A DNA stretch of 64,000 nucleotides from Prochlorococcus marinus str. MIT 9301 (GCF_000015965.1 NC_009091.1:310001-374000); one strand, 5' to 3'. Shown: positions 49,277 through 59,311, numbered from the stretch's first letter. The notes: a model not told the origin generated them from the letters alone. Program-made: numbers and translations.

Positions 49277-50190
49277 TGAATTTGCTAACCAAATTTTCTG
49301 TTGGTCAATACGTTCATGGTAATAGAAGTTGGCTAAGAATTATAGATAGTAGATTAAAAATAATTATTGTAATGATATTTTTAATCACTCCAATCTGGGC
49401 AGGTCCAATATGGAGATTAAGTTTAGTTGGTTTTTTACTATTAGTTACTTTTTTAAGTTTATTGCCATCTAGAGTATGGTGGCGATCATTATTTTTTCTC
49501 TCATGCTTGTCACTTTTAATTGGATGTATATCAATTCTTGCCTCTTCTGATATTCAATCTCTTGATGGCTATTTGAGAAATCCCAATGAGTTGCAAGTAG
49601 TACTGGAGACCCAAAAAGAATGGAATATTTTGCAAATTCCTTCGCAGAAGATATGGTTTATTAATTTTGGTCCCTATAACTTATCAAGAAAAGCCTTTGA
49701 ACTAGGAATAAAAACCTCCACTTTGATATTTACCGTTATTCATAGTGTGAATTTGATGCTTTTGACCACATTGCAGGAAGACATTGTATGGGGATTAAGT
49801 TGGTTTATGTATCCCTTAAGAAAGATTGGATTGCCAACTAGTAAGTGGCTGTTTCAGTTGTTAATTGCATTACGTTTTATTCCTCTAGTGCAGGAAGAAC
49901 TTCAAAATATCATTAAATCAGTGTCAGTTAGATCAATAAATTTTCGTAATTTAGGATTAAAGAAATCTTTTAATGTTTTGTTAATCTTAGTGGAGAGGTT
50001 ATTTCAAAATATTTTTCTGAGAATCGATCATGGAGCAGAATCATTACTTTCAAAAAAAAATATTATTATTAAAACCAACAGATTTAGAACTCTTTATCCT
50101 TCAAAATCACTCAATGTAATTGTTAATACATTATCGATTTGTTTTATTTGCATAGCAATTTTTCTTAGAAAACTGTATGGTGCATTATAA
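49276..50190 (+). CDS. EcfT-family transporter membrane subunit
   Basis: 304 residues, five or six spans. HGNRSWLRIIDSRLKIIIVM and a C-terminal cytoplasmic coupling region (SWFMYPLRKIGLPTSKWLFQ, LIALRFIPLVQEELQNI) match EcfT, the transmembrane component of energy-coupling factor vitamin/metal transporters. The family uses A-helix motifs near the C-terminus. Its A and S partners are not in the window. Its ATG overlaps the der stop by one base. Confidence 0.82.
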   Translation: MNLLTKFSVGQYVHGNRSWLRIIDSRLKIIIVMIFLITPIWAGPIWRLSLVGFLLLVTFLSLLPSRVWWRSLFFLSCLSLLIGCISILASSDIQSLDGYLRNPNELQVVLETQKEWNILQIPSQKIWFINFGPYNLSRKAFELGIKTSTLIFTVIHSVNLMLLTTLQEDIVWGLSWFMYPLRKIGLPTSKWLFQLLIALRFIPLVQEELQNIIKSVSVRSINFRNLGLKKSFNVLLILVERLFQNIFLRIDHGAESLLSKKNIIIKTNRFRTLYPSKSLNVIVNTLSICFICIAIFLRKLYGAL

Positions 50191-50208
50191 ATAACACAAT
50201 ATTTAGGT

Positions 50209-50475
50209 TTGAGTTCTGAGCGTTATTTAAACCATCCAACATTTGGTATGTTATACCAAGTCTCTCCTGAAAATGATGGGAGAGATATTTATGCGACTTT
50301 ATATGCTCAAAAAATGTTTTTTTTGGTAGAAGTTAGACAGAGAGAAGTTTTTTTTGAAGTTATACCTTACTTAGATGCTCGTAATCAGGCGGAATTAAAC
50401 CTTCAAAAAGCTAGAAGAAAAGGATCTGAAGAACTATCTAAATGGGATAATTTATTTACGCAAACTTTCTTATAA
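50209..50475 (+). CDS. pipX: PII-interacting protein PipX
   Basis: PipX binds either PII or NtcA and links nitrogen status to transcription. 88 residues from a TTG. YLNHPTFGMLYQVSPENDGR and YATLYAQKMFFLVEVRQREV match the Tudor-like domain, followed by the helical tail (ARRKGSEELSKWDNLFTQTF). Family length is about 89. Three bases from pipY, as in other cyanobacteria. Confidence 0.93.
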   Translation: MSSERYLNHPTFGMLYQVSPENDGRDIYATLYAQKMFFLVEVRQREVFFEVIPYLDARNQAELNLQKARRKGSEELSKWDNLFTQTFL

Positions 50476-50478
50476 AAT

Positions 50479-51114
50479 GTGAACCCTGCAAATTATTTAG
50501 AAATAAAAAATAAAATTCCTTCAAATGTAAATATTCTTGCGGTAAGTAAAGGATTTAAAAGTCAAGAAATCAAGACTATTCAAAATATAGGTCAGAACGA
50601 TTTTGGTGAAAGTAAGGTTCAAGAGGCGCTTGAAAAACAATTAACCTTAAAAGATCATAAACAAATAAATTGGCACTTTATTGGAAGAATACAAAGTAAT
50701 AAAATAAGAAAAATAGTTCAAAATTTTAAATACATTCATTCAGTAGATTCATTTGAAAAATTGCAAAAGATTTCTAATATTTCACGTGAAGAGAAGAAAA
50801 ATCCATTAATAATGTTGCAGGTTAAGTTGAGTGATGACCCTACCAAAGGAGGCTTTAATCCTGAATTTTTAATAATGAAATGGAGGGAAATTCAAGAGTT
50901 GAAAAATATTTCATTAACCGGTTTGATGACTATCAATCCTAAAGGACTTAGCTCTAAAGAAAATTCAGGCTTGTTCAAAAAATGTCGTGCTCTCGCTGAT
51001 TCACTGCAACTACCAGATTGTTCAATGGGGATGTCTGGTGATTGGGAGGAAGCTATTGACGCTGGATCTACTTGGTTAAGATTAGGATCATTGATTTTTG
51101 GAGGTAGATTCTAA
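50479..51114 (+). CDS. pipY: PLP-binding homeostasis protein PipY (YggS family)
   Basis: PLP-binding protein involved in vitamin B6 and amino acid balance. 211 residues. VNILAVSKGFKSQEI carries the PLP lysine, WHFIGRIQSNKIRKIV, LTGLMTINP and SMGMSGDWEEAIDAGSTWLR-type end region are conserved. GTG start; pairing with pipX supports the name PipY. Confidence 0.93.
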   Translation: MNPANYLEIKNKIPSNVNILAVSKGFKSQEIKTIQNIGQNDFGESKVQEALEKQLTLKDHKQINWHFIGRIQSNKIRKIVQNFKYIHSVDSFEKLQKISNISREEKKNPLIMLQVKLSDDPTKGGFNPEFLIMKWREIQELKNISLTGLMTINPKGLSSKENSGLFKKCRALADSLQLPDCSMGMSGDWEEAIDAGSTWLRLGSLIFGGRF

Positions 51115-51264
51115 TTAGTTATTTTTTTATAAAAATCTTATCTATAAACTTGCAGTTAAGTTCAACTAACGTTATTTAAGTATAGGTAGTTTATTCATTT
51201 AAAAAATGGATCTATTACTTAAGGTTCTTAAACCTTAGTAATCAATTTCAAGAGGATTTAAAAG

Positions 51265-51840
51265 GTGTCACTTATTTCTAGATTAAAGGCAGTTGTTGCA
51301 GGGGATGAGTATCTCGAGGATGATTTTGATGAGTTGGATTATGCTTCAGAGGATGAATTAAATGATATTAATAATTTCAAACAAAATCCAAAGAATGCAA
51401 ATGCCCTTGCAAATTCCAATCCATTCGATTTTATGAATAACAACAGATCATCAAAAGTAGTTGGTATGCCTGGAATCTCAAATTCATCCTCAGAAGTAAG
51501 CTTAATGGAACCAAGAAGTTTTGATGAGATGCCTCAAGCGATACAAGCATTAAGAGAAAGAAAAACTGTAATACTAAATTTAACTATGATGGATCCTGAT
51601 CAAGCTCAAAGAGCGGTTGATTTTATTGCTGGGGGCACATATGCAATTGATGGACATCAAGAGAGAGTCGGTGAAAGTATTTTCCTTTTTGCTCCAAGTT
51701 GTGTAAATGTAACTAGTTCTTCCCCAGAAGAAGCTTCTCCTTCTTCTGTATCTACGGAAAAAACACCACAATATAGTTTGGGCAAAAATACAACCCCTGA
51801 ACCAGCATGGGGTAATTCTAAATTAAGTGCTTATTCATGA
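51265..51840 (+). CDS. sepF: Cell division protein SepF
   Basis: SepF (Cdv2) anchors FtsZ to the membrane in cyanobacteria. 191 residues from a GTG. The N-terminal membrane-targeting part ([20 protein letters not shown]) is followed by an acidic linker and the SepF core near 88-160 ([49 protein letters not shown]). Length is normal. 7 bases before proC. Confidence 0.94.
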   Translation: MSLISRLKAVVAGDEYLEDDFDELDYASEDELNDINNFKQNPKNANALANSNPFDFMNNNRSSKVVGMPGISNSSSEVSLMEPRSFDEMPQAIQALRERKTVILNLTMMDPDQAQRAVDFIAGGTYAIDGHQERVGESIFLFAPSCVNVTSSSPEEASPSSVSTEKTPQYSLGKNTTPEPAWGNSKLSAYS

Positions 51841-51847
51841 TTAATCT

Positions 51848-52660
51848 GTGACAGATAAAATTGCGGTAATTGGTTTTGGAAATATTGCAAGTGCTATAGT
51901 TACCCCTCTATTAGATAAAAAATTAATTCAGCCAGAAAATGTTTTTTGTGTTGTAAATACTGAAAAAAGTTTAGAAAAAATAAAAAATAATTATAAACAT
52001 AATATAAACGTTTATAAATCAGGTTCTAAAGAGTCAAAAATAATTTGGGATTGTCAATATAAACTTCTTTCGATAAAACCCCAACAATTAAATTACATAA
52101 GTGAGGCCTATCATATAAAAAATAAGGACAATTTAATAGTTTCTATTCTTGCCGGAGTTTCAATAAATAGACTTGCTCAAAAGTTTCCTAATCATAAATG
52201 TGTGAGAGTGGTTACAAATATTCCAATAACTATTGGAAAAGGTTTAACAGGGATTTCTTGGGGTAAAGAAATCACAGAAGATCAGAAACAATTTACAAAA
52301 AAATTATTTGAAAATACTAGTAAGATTTATGAATTTACTGAAGATTACCTTGATATATTTTTAGCTTTAACTTCATCAGGTCCTGCAATTATTGCTTTAA
52401 TTATAGAAGCATTAAGTGATGGAGGATTAAGCGGGGGATTACCAAAAATAATTTCAGAGGAACTTGTTATGGAAATGATACTAGGGACTATTTGTCTAAT
52501 AAAGGAAAAAAAACTTACTACTTCTGAGCTTAAAAATTTAGTAACCTCTCCGGGTGGAACAACTATTTCTGCTTTAAGGGTTTTAGAAAAAAAGAGTGTA
52601 AGGTCAGCATTAATTGAATCAATAGTTTCAGCTAGTAATAGAAGTAAAGAGTTTCGTTAG
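51848..52660 (+). CDS. proC: Pyrroline-5-carboxylate reductase
   Basis: Last step of proline synthesis, NADPH-dependent. 270 residues from a GTG. IAVIGFGNIASAIVTPLL is the Rossmann entry, SILAGVSINRLAQKF near 98, VVTNIPITIGKGLTGISWG near 119, and GPAIIALIIEALSDGGLSGG plus LKNLVTSPGGTTISALRVLE the C-terminal signature. Its stop overlaps the next convergent stop by 4 bases. Confidence 0.96.
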   Translation: MTDKIAVIGFGNIASAIVTPLLDKKLIQPENVFCVVNTEKSLEKIKNNYKHNINVYKSGSKESKIIWDCQYKLLSIKPQQLNYISEAYHIKNKDNLIVSILAGVSINRLAQKFPNHKCVRVVTNIPITIGKGLTGISWGKEITEDQKQFTKKLFENTSKIYEFTEDYLDIFLALTSSGPAIIALIIEALSDGGLSGGLPKIISEELVMEMILGTICLIKEKKLTTSELKNLVTSPGGTTISALRVLEKKSVRSALIESIVSASNRSKEFR

Positions 52661-53823
52661 GTTTTATAATTATCTTTTAAGTTTGTATAAACTTTTTCAA
52701 GTGAATTTATATTTTTAGTAATTGTATATCTCTCAAGTACTCGTTCTCTAGCTTTTTCACCAAGATCTTTTGTAAATGACGGATGTTCCACAAGAATTGG
52801 GATTATAGTTTTCAATTGTGCAGCCACATTATCAGTTGAAATTACTATTCCTGCTCCTTTATCTAAAACTTCGCCATCAGCTCCGGCATCGGTAGCTACA
52901 CAAGCTGTACCAGCAGACATTGCCTCTAAAAGTGATAATGATAAACCTTCTACTAAGCTTGGTAAGAAAAACACCTCTGCTATTTGCATTATTGCTATCC
53001 TAGTTTCTAAATCTAATTCGGCACCCCACCAAATTAATTTCTCATTACCCAGGTTAGAAAAACTATTTTGAAGTGTTGGCTTCATTGGTCCATCACCAAC
53101 AATAACTAATTTGCAATTATGAGTTTTTGTTTGGCGCCAAGATCTTAAAAGTGCCTCAATATTTTTCTCATTTGCAATCCTTCCCATATATAAAAAGATT
53201 CTTTCGTTTCCAAGTTTGTTTTTTACTTGAGCATATTTTTTACTTTTTTCGTAAAAAGGTTTCCAAATATTTTCATCAACGCCGTTTGGAATAATTATTT
53301 GTTTTTCTTTAGGTACTCCTAATTTCTCAAGAACATTTTTTTGAGGTTCAGAAAAAATAATTATTTTATCGAACTTTGCTAAAGAGGGAGCATAAAGTTG
53401 ATATGTTAATTGTTGAGTGCTCGCAGTTAGATTTCTATTTTTTGCATCAAATGGTGGATGAAATGTTCCTATAAGAGGAACATTAATTTCATTACAAAGC
53501 TCTGGAAGTCTAAAGTCTAAAGGAGATAAAGTTAGGCTTGCATGTACTATGTCAGGTTTTAATCTTTCCAATGATAGCCTTAGCTCTTTTTCTGCCCTTG
53601 GCGAGGGTATTGTATAAACTTGAGATTTAATTAAATACGGGAGACTTACATCAGGATCATTTGCAAGAAATAATGGGTTTGATGAATTTGAACTAGAGGG
53701 ATTGTCGAAATGAATAAAACTAATTTTATGCCCTCTGGCCTTTAATTCCTTAGTAGTTGAATTACCGTAAGTTACATTTCCACAAAAAGGGGATTTTTTC
53801 CCTAACCAGGCAATATGAACCAC
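52657..53823 (-). CDS. Glycosyltransferase family 4 protein
   Basis: 388 residues, GT-B fold. Acceptor-side HIAWLGKKSPFCGNVTYG at the start; donor side has FLYMGRIANEKNIEALLRSW, LVIVGDGPMKPTL and the EGLSLSLLEAMSAGTACVAT motif. The sugar and acceptor are not identifiable; cyanobacterial GT4 enzymes make glycolipids, sucrose or polysaccharides. Probably the last gene of the hpf-deoC-recO run. Confidence 0.88.
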   Translation of the reverse strand: MVHIAWLGKKSPFCGNVTYGNSTTKELKARGHKISFIHFDNPSSSNSSNPLFLANDPDVSLPYLIKSQVYTIPSPRAEKELRLSLERLKPDIVHASLTLSPLDFRLPELCNEINVPLIGTFHPPFDAKNRNLTASTQQLTYQLYAPSLAKFDKIIIFSEPQKNVLEKLGVPKEKQIIIPNGVDENIWKPFYEKSKKYAQVKNKLGNERIFLYMGRIANEKNIEALLRSWRQTKTHNCKLVIVGDGPMKPTLQNSFSNLGNEKLIWWGAELDLETRIAIMQIAEVFFLPSLVEGLSLSLLEAMSAGTACVATDAGADGEVLDKGAGIVISTDNVAAQLKTIIPILVEHPSFTKDLGEKARERVLERYTITKNINSLEKVYTNLKDNYKT

Positions 53824-53907
53824 ACTAATTGAATTAACTATTTATTAAGTTAACAGGCAAAGGCGCCATGATCATATTTTTTAAATTTTTAATGCTTCAT
53901 GAAAATG

Positions 53908-54693
53908 CTAACTATATATTTCTCTCAACATTTTTAGTGAAGATAGCTCCTTCTCTAATTGAGTAGAGATCCATGTCTCAATAATAAATAATATTTTAAG
54001 CCAGACTTTTTTGGGACCCAACAACTCTCCATTAGATTTTATTGGTAATTCTGGGAACAGAAGTCTCTGTAATAGAGCAACTTCAGATGCATTTATTTTA
54101 AGATTACTTTGGGGATCTTCTATGAATGAAAACCCTTCACTTGGTAAAAAATAACAACTCCATTCCCAATTTCCTATAGGTGGAATAATAGGTTCTCCAG
54201 TTTTACAACAATGATGAATTGGTAAATTAATACCCCCGATGGCTAATAGATGGATTAAAGATTGAATACTCATTGAGAGCATTTTAATATCTTCTTCTTG
54301 AGACTCTTTAAATAAATAAATCCTATCAAGATGTGCAAGAACACAAGATAAATAGTCTTGTTGCTTGTCATTATTACCTACTAATAGAAATGTTAATTCA
54401 GTTATTGCTTGTGCGGCTGCAAGACATTCAATATTTTTCCCTAGACCAGAATAGCTTTTTAATATTTTAATTTGACGTACAGATTTAAGATTTCTTTTCC
54501 CAAAAATCTGCAGACCTAAATATGTTAAAGGAGTAGCTGCGGCTAGACTACTTTTAGGACGCCTAGCACCAGGTACAGCTAATCTAACAATCCCTTGCTC
54601 ATCAGTAAGGATAGTTATTAATCTATCATTCTCGCCTAATGGAGAAGCTTTAATACAGAGACCTTTTAGTCTGCACTCACCAGAACCAGACAT
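53908..54693 (-). CDS. recO: DNA repair protein RecO
   Basis: RecO loads RecA with RecR at gaps. 261 residues. The N-terminal OB fold (LKGLCIKASPLGENDRLITI, VRLAVPGARRPKSSLAAATP) is well preserved; a C-terminal helical part follows with HHCCKTGEPI near 165, a vestige of the zinc site. The first codons read MSGSGECRLKG. It begins 1 base after the preceding gene's stop. Confidence 0.92.
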   Translation of the reverse strand: MSGSGECRLKGLCIKASPLGENDRLITILTDEQGIVRLAVPGARRPKSSLAAATPLTYLGLQIFGKRNLKSVRQIKILKSYSGLGKNIECLAAAQAITELTFLLVGNNDKQQDYLSCVLAHLDRIYLFKESQEEDIKMLSMSIQSLIHLLAIGGINLPIHHCCKTGEPIIPPIGNWEWSCYFLPSEGFSFIEDPQSNLKINASEVALLQRLLFPELPIKSNGELLGPKKVWLKILFIIETWISTQLEKELSSLKMLREIYS

Positions 54694-55353
54694 TTAAATA
54701 ATTTTTACTTCTTCAAAAATTTCAGAAAAATTGGAAGTTCCCACGCAACTAATTCCATTATCAAACAAATCAATTACTTGCGTCAGTTTTTTTATGCCAC
54801 CTACAACTTTGATTTGATTTTGAGAGCCTGTTATTTTTAGTATTTCGCGGACATCATTGGATGTAAGAGGAGATCCAAACCCGTCCCCGAATTGAAAATT
54901 TTTTATTCCTAATTCCAAACATATTTCTATCGCATTAATAAAAACTTCTTCTTGTAGTTTTGATTTATTTATGATTATTGAAACTGGTAATCCGGATAAT
55001 TTAACTTGCTCAATTTCAGCAGCGAAAGTTTCTAAATTTTTTTTGGATAAATTGATAAAGTTTGGGATATATTCAATCCCTTTTGCACCCTTATCTTTTG
55101 CAAAACAAACTAATTCTTCAATAAATGAAACTGGTAAATCTGCTAAAGGGTAAGAAATAAGTGCGTTTATATCCGCACTGTAATTGTCCAAACAGTTTTT
55201 AAGATCAGTTAAATAATTTAGTGAAGTAGAAATATTTTTGATATTGTATTTTCTTATTAAATCGCAATTCACAGAGAAATCTTCCCATGATAAATAAGGG
55301 TTAATAATAATCGCATGAATTTTCTTGTTTAATTCATATTCAATATTGGGCAT
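54694..55353 (-). CDS. DeoC-like (beta/alpha)8 protein, catalytic lysine apparently replaced
   Basis: 219 residues with a deoxyribose-phosphate aldolase plan: INALISYPLADLPVSFI near 45, KGAKGIEYIPNF, the strand GIKNFQFGDGFGSPLTSNDV, then QIKVVGGIKKLTQVIDLFDN and SCVGTS. In active DeoC the strand reads DFVKTSTGF with the Schiff-base lysine; here the matching place appears to be FQFGDGF, without lysine. The second lysine (IKVVGG) remains. It may have lost or changed aldolase activity. 0-1 base from recO and 7 from hpf. Confidence 0.8.
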   Translation of the reverse strand: MPNIEYELNKKIHAIIINPYLSWEDFSVNCDLIRKYNIKNISTSLNYLTDLKNCLDNYSADINALISYPLADLPVSFIEELVCFAKDKGAKGIEYIPNFINLSKKNLETFAAEIEQVKLSGLPVSIIINKSKLQEEVFINAIEICLELGIKNFQFGDGFGSPLTSNDVREILKITGSQNQIKVVGGIKKLTQVIDLFDNGISCVGTSNFSEIFEEVKII

Positions 55354-55360
55354 TTAAAAC

Positions 55361-55945
55361 TTATTTAGATTGAATCAGTCCATAACCTCCATGATTCCTT
55401 TTATATATAACTTGAAGTTCATTATTTTTCTTGTTTCGAAAAACATAAAAATCATGATCAATTAGATCTAATTGTTTTCTTGCTTCGTCTGATGAAATTG
55501 GGGTCATTTCAAAGTATTTATTTTTTATAGATGGTTCAGGCAGACTTGCTTCAGTTCCTTCTTTAAAAAAAGCTTTATCTAAAAAATTTGATTCCATACT
55601 TTCAATTGGTAAAGAATCTTTATTTTTAAATTGTTTATTATGAATTGTTTTATTGTTTCTTTCTTTGTATTTGCGTAATTTTCTACAAAGTTTATTTGAA
55701 ACTAAATCAATGCTTGAGTATAGATTTTCAGTTTTTTCTTCAGCTCTAATTACGGTACCATTTGCAAAAATAGTAACTTCCGCAGTTTGGAACGAGACTC
55801 TTGGATTCTTTTCAATTGAAAGGTGTATGTCAGCTTCTTTAACGATATCCTTATAGTGATGTGTTGCTTTTTCTATCTTTGCCTCAGTATATTCTTTTAA
55901 TGCTCCAGTGAGCTCAAGATTCTTTCCATGGATTAAAATTTTCAT
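55361..55945 (-). CDS. hpf: Long-form ribosome hibernation promoting factor
   Basis: Long HPF (LrtA in cyanobacteria) pairs 70S ribosomes into inactive dimers. 194 residues: the N-terminal S30AE domain (MKILIHGKNLELTGALKEYT, DIVKEADIHLSIEK, AEVTIFANGTVIRAEEKTEN, LYSSIDLVSNKLCRKLRKYK) and the C-terminal dimerising domain from about 145 (EMTPISSDEARKQLDLIDHD, FYVFRNKKNNELQVIYKRNH). Divergent from lipB by 44 bases. Confidence 0.95.
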   Translation of the reverse strand: MKILIHGKNLELTGALKEYTEAKIEKATHHYKDIVKEADIHLSIEKNPRVSFQTAEVTIFANGTVIRAEEKTENLYSSIDLVSNKLCRKLRKYKERNNKTIHNKQFKNKDSLPIESMESNFLDKAFFKEGTEASLPEPSIKNKYFEMTPISSDEARKQLDLIDHDFYVFRNKKNNELQVIYKRNHGGYGLIQSK

Positions 55946-55989
55946 AACAAATCTAAAAATATTTACTTACTTTCTAAATCTACTTAAAT

Positions 55990-56640
55990 ATGGATAATAG
56001 AACAGCAATAATTAAACAACCTGATAATATTTCTTCTTTTCATGATGTTTATAAATTACAAAAAGAATATCAGGAGGCATTGATTTTAGATAATTCTAAC
56101 CCTGATTTTATTTGGATAGGGGAGCATCAACTTTGTTATACATTGGGGAGAGGATCTAATTACGATAATTTACTATTTTCTCTAAATGATGCTAAATATG
56201 ATGTTTTTAAGATTGATAGAGGCGGTGAGGTAACTTGTCATATGCCAGGACAATTAGTAACGTATTTGGTTTTAGATTTGAAAAATTTTAATAAAGATTT
56301 AAATTGGTACTTAAGAAAAATTGAAGAAATTATTATAAAAATCCTTGGAGCTTTTAATATAGATTGTCACTCTAGAAAAGGGTTTACTGGTGTTTGGATA
56401 GGAAATAAGAAAATCGCATCAATTGGAATTGGGTGTAAAAAATGGATTACGATAAATGGATTTTCAATCAATATTGACTGCGAATTAGAAAACTTTAATA
56501 AGATTGTTCCTTGCGGAATAGAAAATTGTCTTATGGCAAATATGATTGATTACAACAAAAATTTAAATATTCAAGAAGTCAAGAGAATTGTTAAAAAAAC
56601 CATCGAGGAAGAATTTAATTTTGATTTTATATCAAAATAG
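55990..56640 (+). CDS. lipB: Octanoyl-[acyl-carrier-protein]:protein transferase
   Basis: Transfers octanoyl groups to lipoyl domains such as that of PdhC downstream. 216 residues. [20 protein letters not shown] at about 77-96 is the signature, K141 in [10 protein letters not shown] the likely catalytic lysine and C175 in [10 protein letters not shown] the acyl-thioester cysteine. Length is normal. Confidence 0.95.
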   Translation: MDNRTAIIKQPDNISSFHDVYKLQKEYQEALILDNSNPDFIWIGEHQLCYTLGRGSNYDNLLFSLNDAKYDVFKIDRGGEVTCHMPGQLVTYLVLDLKNFNKDLNWYLRKIEEIIIKILGAFNIDCHSRKGFTGVWIGNKKIASIGIGCKKWITINGFSINIDCELENFNKIVPCGIENCLMANMIDYNKNLNIQEVKRIVKKTIEEEFNFDFISK

Positions 56641-56667
56641 AAATTAAAATTTCAAAATCAATTTAAT

Positions 56668-58611
56668 ATGGGTGATTTAGCGTATTGGCCTGCAGCCAAA
56701 CCACTTTCCAAAAAAAATACATTTGCCAAAAATAGAGATTTTATTAAGAACCTTGATCATATAGATCAAATTTGGGAAAAATTAAAATTTAAATGTGCTG
56801 ATACTTTAGCTGTTTGCGATTTAAGAGGGAAATACAAAGAAAAATTTTCTTATTCTGAGCTGGCTGATTTAATAACAAAAGTCTCTTTTTCTTTCGAAAA
56901 TTATGGTTTAAAAAAGGGGGATGTAGTTACTGTAATATCTGAAAATTCTCCAAGATGGCTAGCAGTAGATCAAGGCTTAATGCGTTTAGGAGCTATAAAT
57001 GCAGTGCGAGGTATTAATTCTCCTTCAGTAGAATTAGACTATATTATTGGGCACTCTAATTCAGTCGGACTAATAGTTCAATCTAAGGAAATTTGGCTAA
57101 AGTTAAACAACAAAGAAGAATTAAAAAAAAGACTGAAATTTATAATCAATTTAGAAGATGAACAATTTGAAAGTTTAATAAGTTGGAGTACATTCATAAG
57201 TTCAGTAGAAAAAGAAAATTCACAAAATAATAATCTTGAAAAATTTAATCCAGAAATTGATGACGTCGCTACCATTCTTTACACTTCTGGGACGACTGGA
57301 AAACCTAAAGGTGTGCCTTTAACTCATGCAAATTTTTTACATCAAATAATCAATTTAGCCTATATCGCTGATCCAGAACCAGGGACCTCTGTATTAAGCG
57401 TTTTGCCTATCTGGCATTCTTATGAGAGAAGTGCTGAATACTTCTTTTTTTCATGCGGTTGTACTCAATACTATACAATTCCAAAATTTCTTAAAGATGA
57501 TATTACACAAATAAAACCCGTTGTCATGGCTACTGTACCGAGACTATGGGAAGCAATACATGATGGTTTTTTTCAGGCTTTGAAAAAAATGCCTTCCAAA
57601 AAGCAAAAACTTATTAAGTTTTTGATAAGTAATAGTTCGGTTTTTAAAAGAAGTCTTAGAAAGATAAGAAATATAGATATAAATCAAATAACTTTTAAAT
57701 CAAAAATCCCCTTACTGGGTTCTGTTATTAGCCGATACCCTTTACATAAATTGTCTACTATTTTTTTATGGCCGAATATTCTTAGACAACTATGCGGAGA
57801 AAAACTGAAATTTCCTATTAATGGTGGAGGTGCATTGCCAGAACATGTAGATCTTTTTTTTGAATCTTTAGGTGTAGATGTTTTGGTGGGATATGGACTC
57901 ACAGAAACTAGTCCAGTTTTAACTTGCAGGAGAAGAGAATTAAATGTTAGAGGATCATCTGGGCAGCCTCTTTCATTTACTGAAATCAAAATAGTGAATG
58001 ATGATAAAAAAAAGATTCTGAAGTTCAGAGAAGTCGGGAAAATTCTTGTTAGGGGGCCGCAAGTAATGAGAGGTTATCTTAATAATGAAATAGCTACAAA
58101 TGATGTTTTATCCAAGGATGGTTGGTTTGATACTGGTGATTTAGGTTTTCTAATACCAAATGGTTCTCTCTTTATAACCGGAAGAGCCAAGGATACAATA
58201 GTGCTATCAAGTGGTGAAAATATAGAACCGAATCCCCTAGAGACTGAAATTCTTAGTTCAGAATTTATTAATCAGATTCAATTAGTAGGACAAGATAAGA
58301 AATGTTTAACAGCTCTCGTAGTTCCTAATGTTGAATTGGTTAAAAGCAAGTTTTTGGAAGAAGACCTTTCAAAATTAAACCTGAATAAGAAAATTGGTAC
58401 ATTTTTCAAATCACAAATTAATAATTTGCTTAAAAGTCGTTTAGGAGCAAGATCAGAAGAACAAATATTAGATTGTTATTTTGTTGATGCCTTTACTCTA
58501 GAAAATGGGTTATTAACACAAACTCTTAAACAAAAAAGAAAAGAAATAGAAAAAAAGTATTCATTACAAATAGAAAATATGTATGAAAACAAATTTAGTA
58601 AGAAAATTTGA
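56668..58611 (+). CDS. Long-chain acyl-CoA / acyl-ACP synthetase (AMP-forming)
   Basis: 647 residues of the ANL family. ATILYTSGTTGKPKGVPLTH at about 204-223 is the P-loop, then YGLTETSPVL, GWFDTGDLGFLIPNGSLF and a C-terminal domain with GRAKDTIVLSSGENIEPNPL. In cyanobacteria such enzymes (Aas) mostly recycle free fatty acids to acyl-ACP. 27 bases after lipB. Confidence 0.92.
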   Translation: MGDLAYWPAAKPLSKKNTFAKNRDFIKNLDHIDQIWEKLKFKCADTLAVCDLRGKYKEKFSYSELADLITKVSFSFENYGLKKGDVVTVISENSPRWLAVDQGLMRLGAINAVRGINSPSVELDYIIGHSNSVGLIVQSKEIWLKLNNKEELKKRLKFIINLEDEQFESLISWSTFISSVEKENSQNNNLEKFNPEIDDVATILYTSGTTGKPKGVPLTHANFLHQIINLAYIADPEPGTSVLSVLPIWHSYERSAEYFFFSCGCTQYYTIPKFLKDDITQIKPVVMATVPRLWEAIHDGFFQALKKMPSKKQKLIKFLISNSSVFKRSLRKIRNIDINQITFKSKIPLLGSVISRYPLHKLSTIFLWPNILRQLCGEKLKFPINGGGALPEHVDLFFESLGVDVLVGYGLTETSPVLTCRRRELNVRGSSGQPLSFTEIKIVNDDKKKILKFREVGKILVRGPQVMRGYLNNEIATNDVLSKDGWFDTGDLGFLIPNGSLFITGRAKDTIVLSSGENIEPNPLETEILSSEFINQIQLVGQDKKCLTALVVPNVELVKSKFLEEDLSKLNLNKKIGTFFKSQINNLLKSRLGARSEEQILDCYFVDAFTLENGLLTQTLKQKRKEIEKKYSLQIENMYENKFSKKI

Positions 58612-58649
58612 TTTGTTCTATCTATATTGAAAAGGTAATTTAATTTTTT

Positions 58650-59093
58650 ATGGAAACAAAAAACTCAATATCTATAAAGCGCTCAATAGCTATTAAAGCT
58701 GTAGTTACACCAACTTGGAAGGAAGATGCTGAAAAAGAATTAAGTAAAGCAATTTCAAACATTGATCAGCAATTATCGCAACTGGAGCAAGAGGGGCAGC
58801 AAATAGTAAATAATATTAGAACCCAATCGGTTAATCCCCTAGATCCAAGAGTTCAAGAACAGGTTAGTCAGGTGCAACAACAAGTCGCAGCAAAACGAAA
58901 TGAAATTGAAGAACAAAAAAGAAATCTTCTTCAACAACAGAGTCAAGTTCGCGAATTAAAAATGGACGAAATTGTTGATCAAGGGCAAGTGGATAGTTTC
59001 TGTGATGTCACTGTGGGAGACAATCTTATTGAAAAAATGCAAGTATCGATTACGGTTAAGGATGGAGTTATTCAATCTATAGATAATAATTAA
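58650..59093 (+). CDS. YlqD-family protein
   Basis: 147 residues. Head SISIKRSIAIKAVVTPTWKE, a long coiled coil (LSKAISNIDQQLSQLEQEGQ, RVQEQVSQVQQQVAAKRNEI, EEQKRNLLQQQSQVRELKMD) and a beta-rich end (DNLIEKMQVSITVKDGVIQS). The pattern matches YlqD proteins of cyanobacteria and Firmicutes; function unknown. It is 38 bases after the synthetase. Confidence 0.8.
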   Translation: METKNSISIKRSIAIKAVVTPTWKEDAEKELSKAISNIDQQLSQLEQEGQQIVNNIRTQSVNPLDPRVQEQVSQVQQQVAAKRNEIEEQKRNLLQQQSQVRELKMDEIVDQGQVDSFCDVTVGDNLIEKMQVSITVKDGVIQSIDNN

Positions 59094-59311
59094 AGAGAAG
59101 ATTTAGTATTTTTGATAAATATAAGTAAATCTTAATTTCGAAAAGTTTTAAATTCTAATCGACCTAAATTATTACTTTCTTAAGTTTTAAGAGTTCCCAC
59201 TGTGAACATGATTTCGTATAATTAAAACAAGAGTTTAAAGGGTTCTTAACCATAAAAACTTTAGGAAGTTTGGTAGAAATCCCTTGAAACTTATGCAATA
59301 ACAATTTTCTT

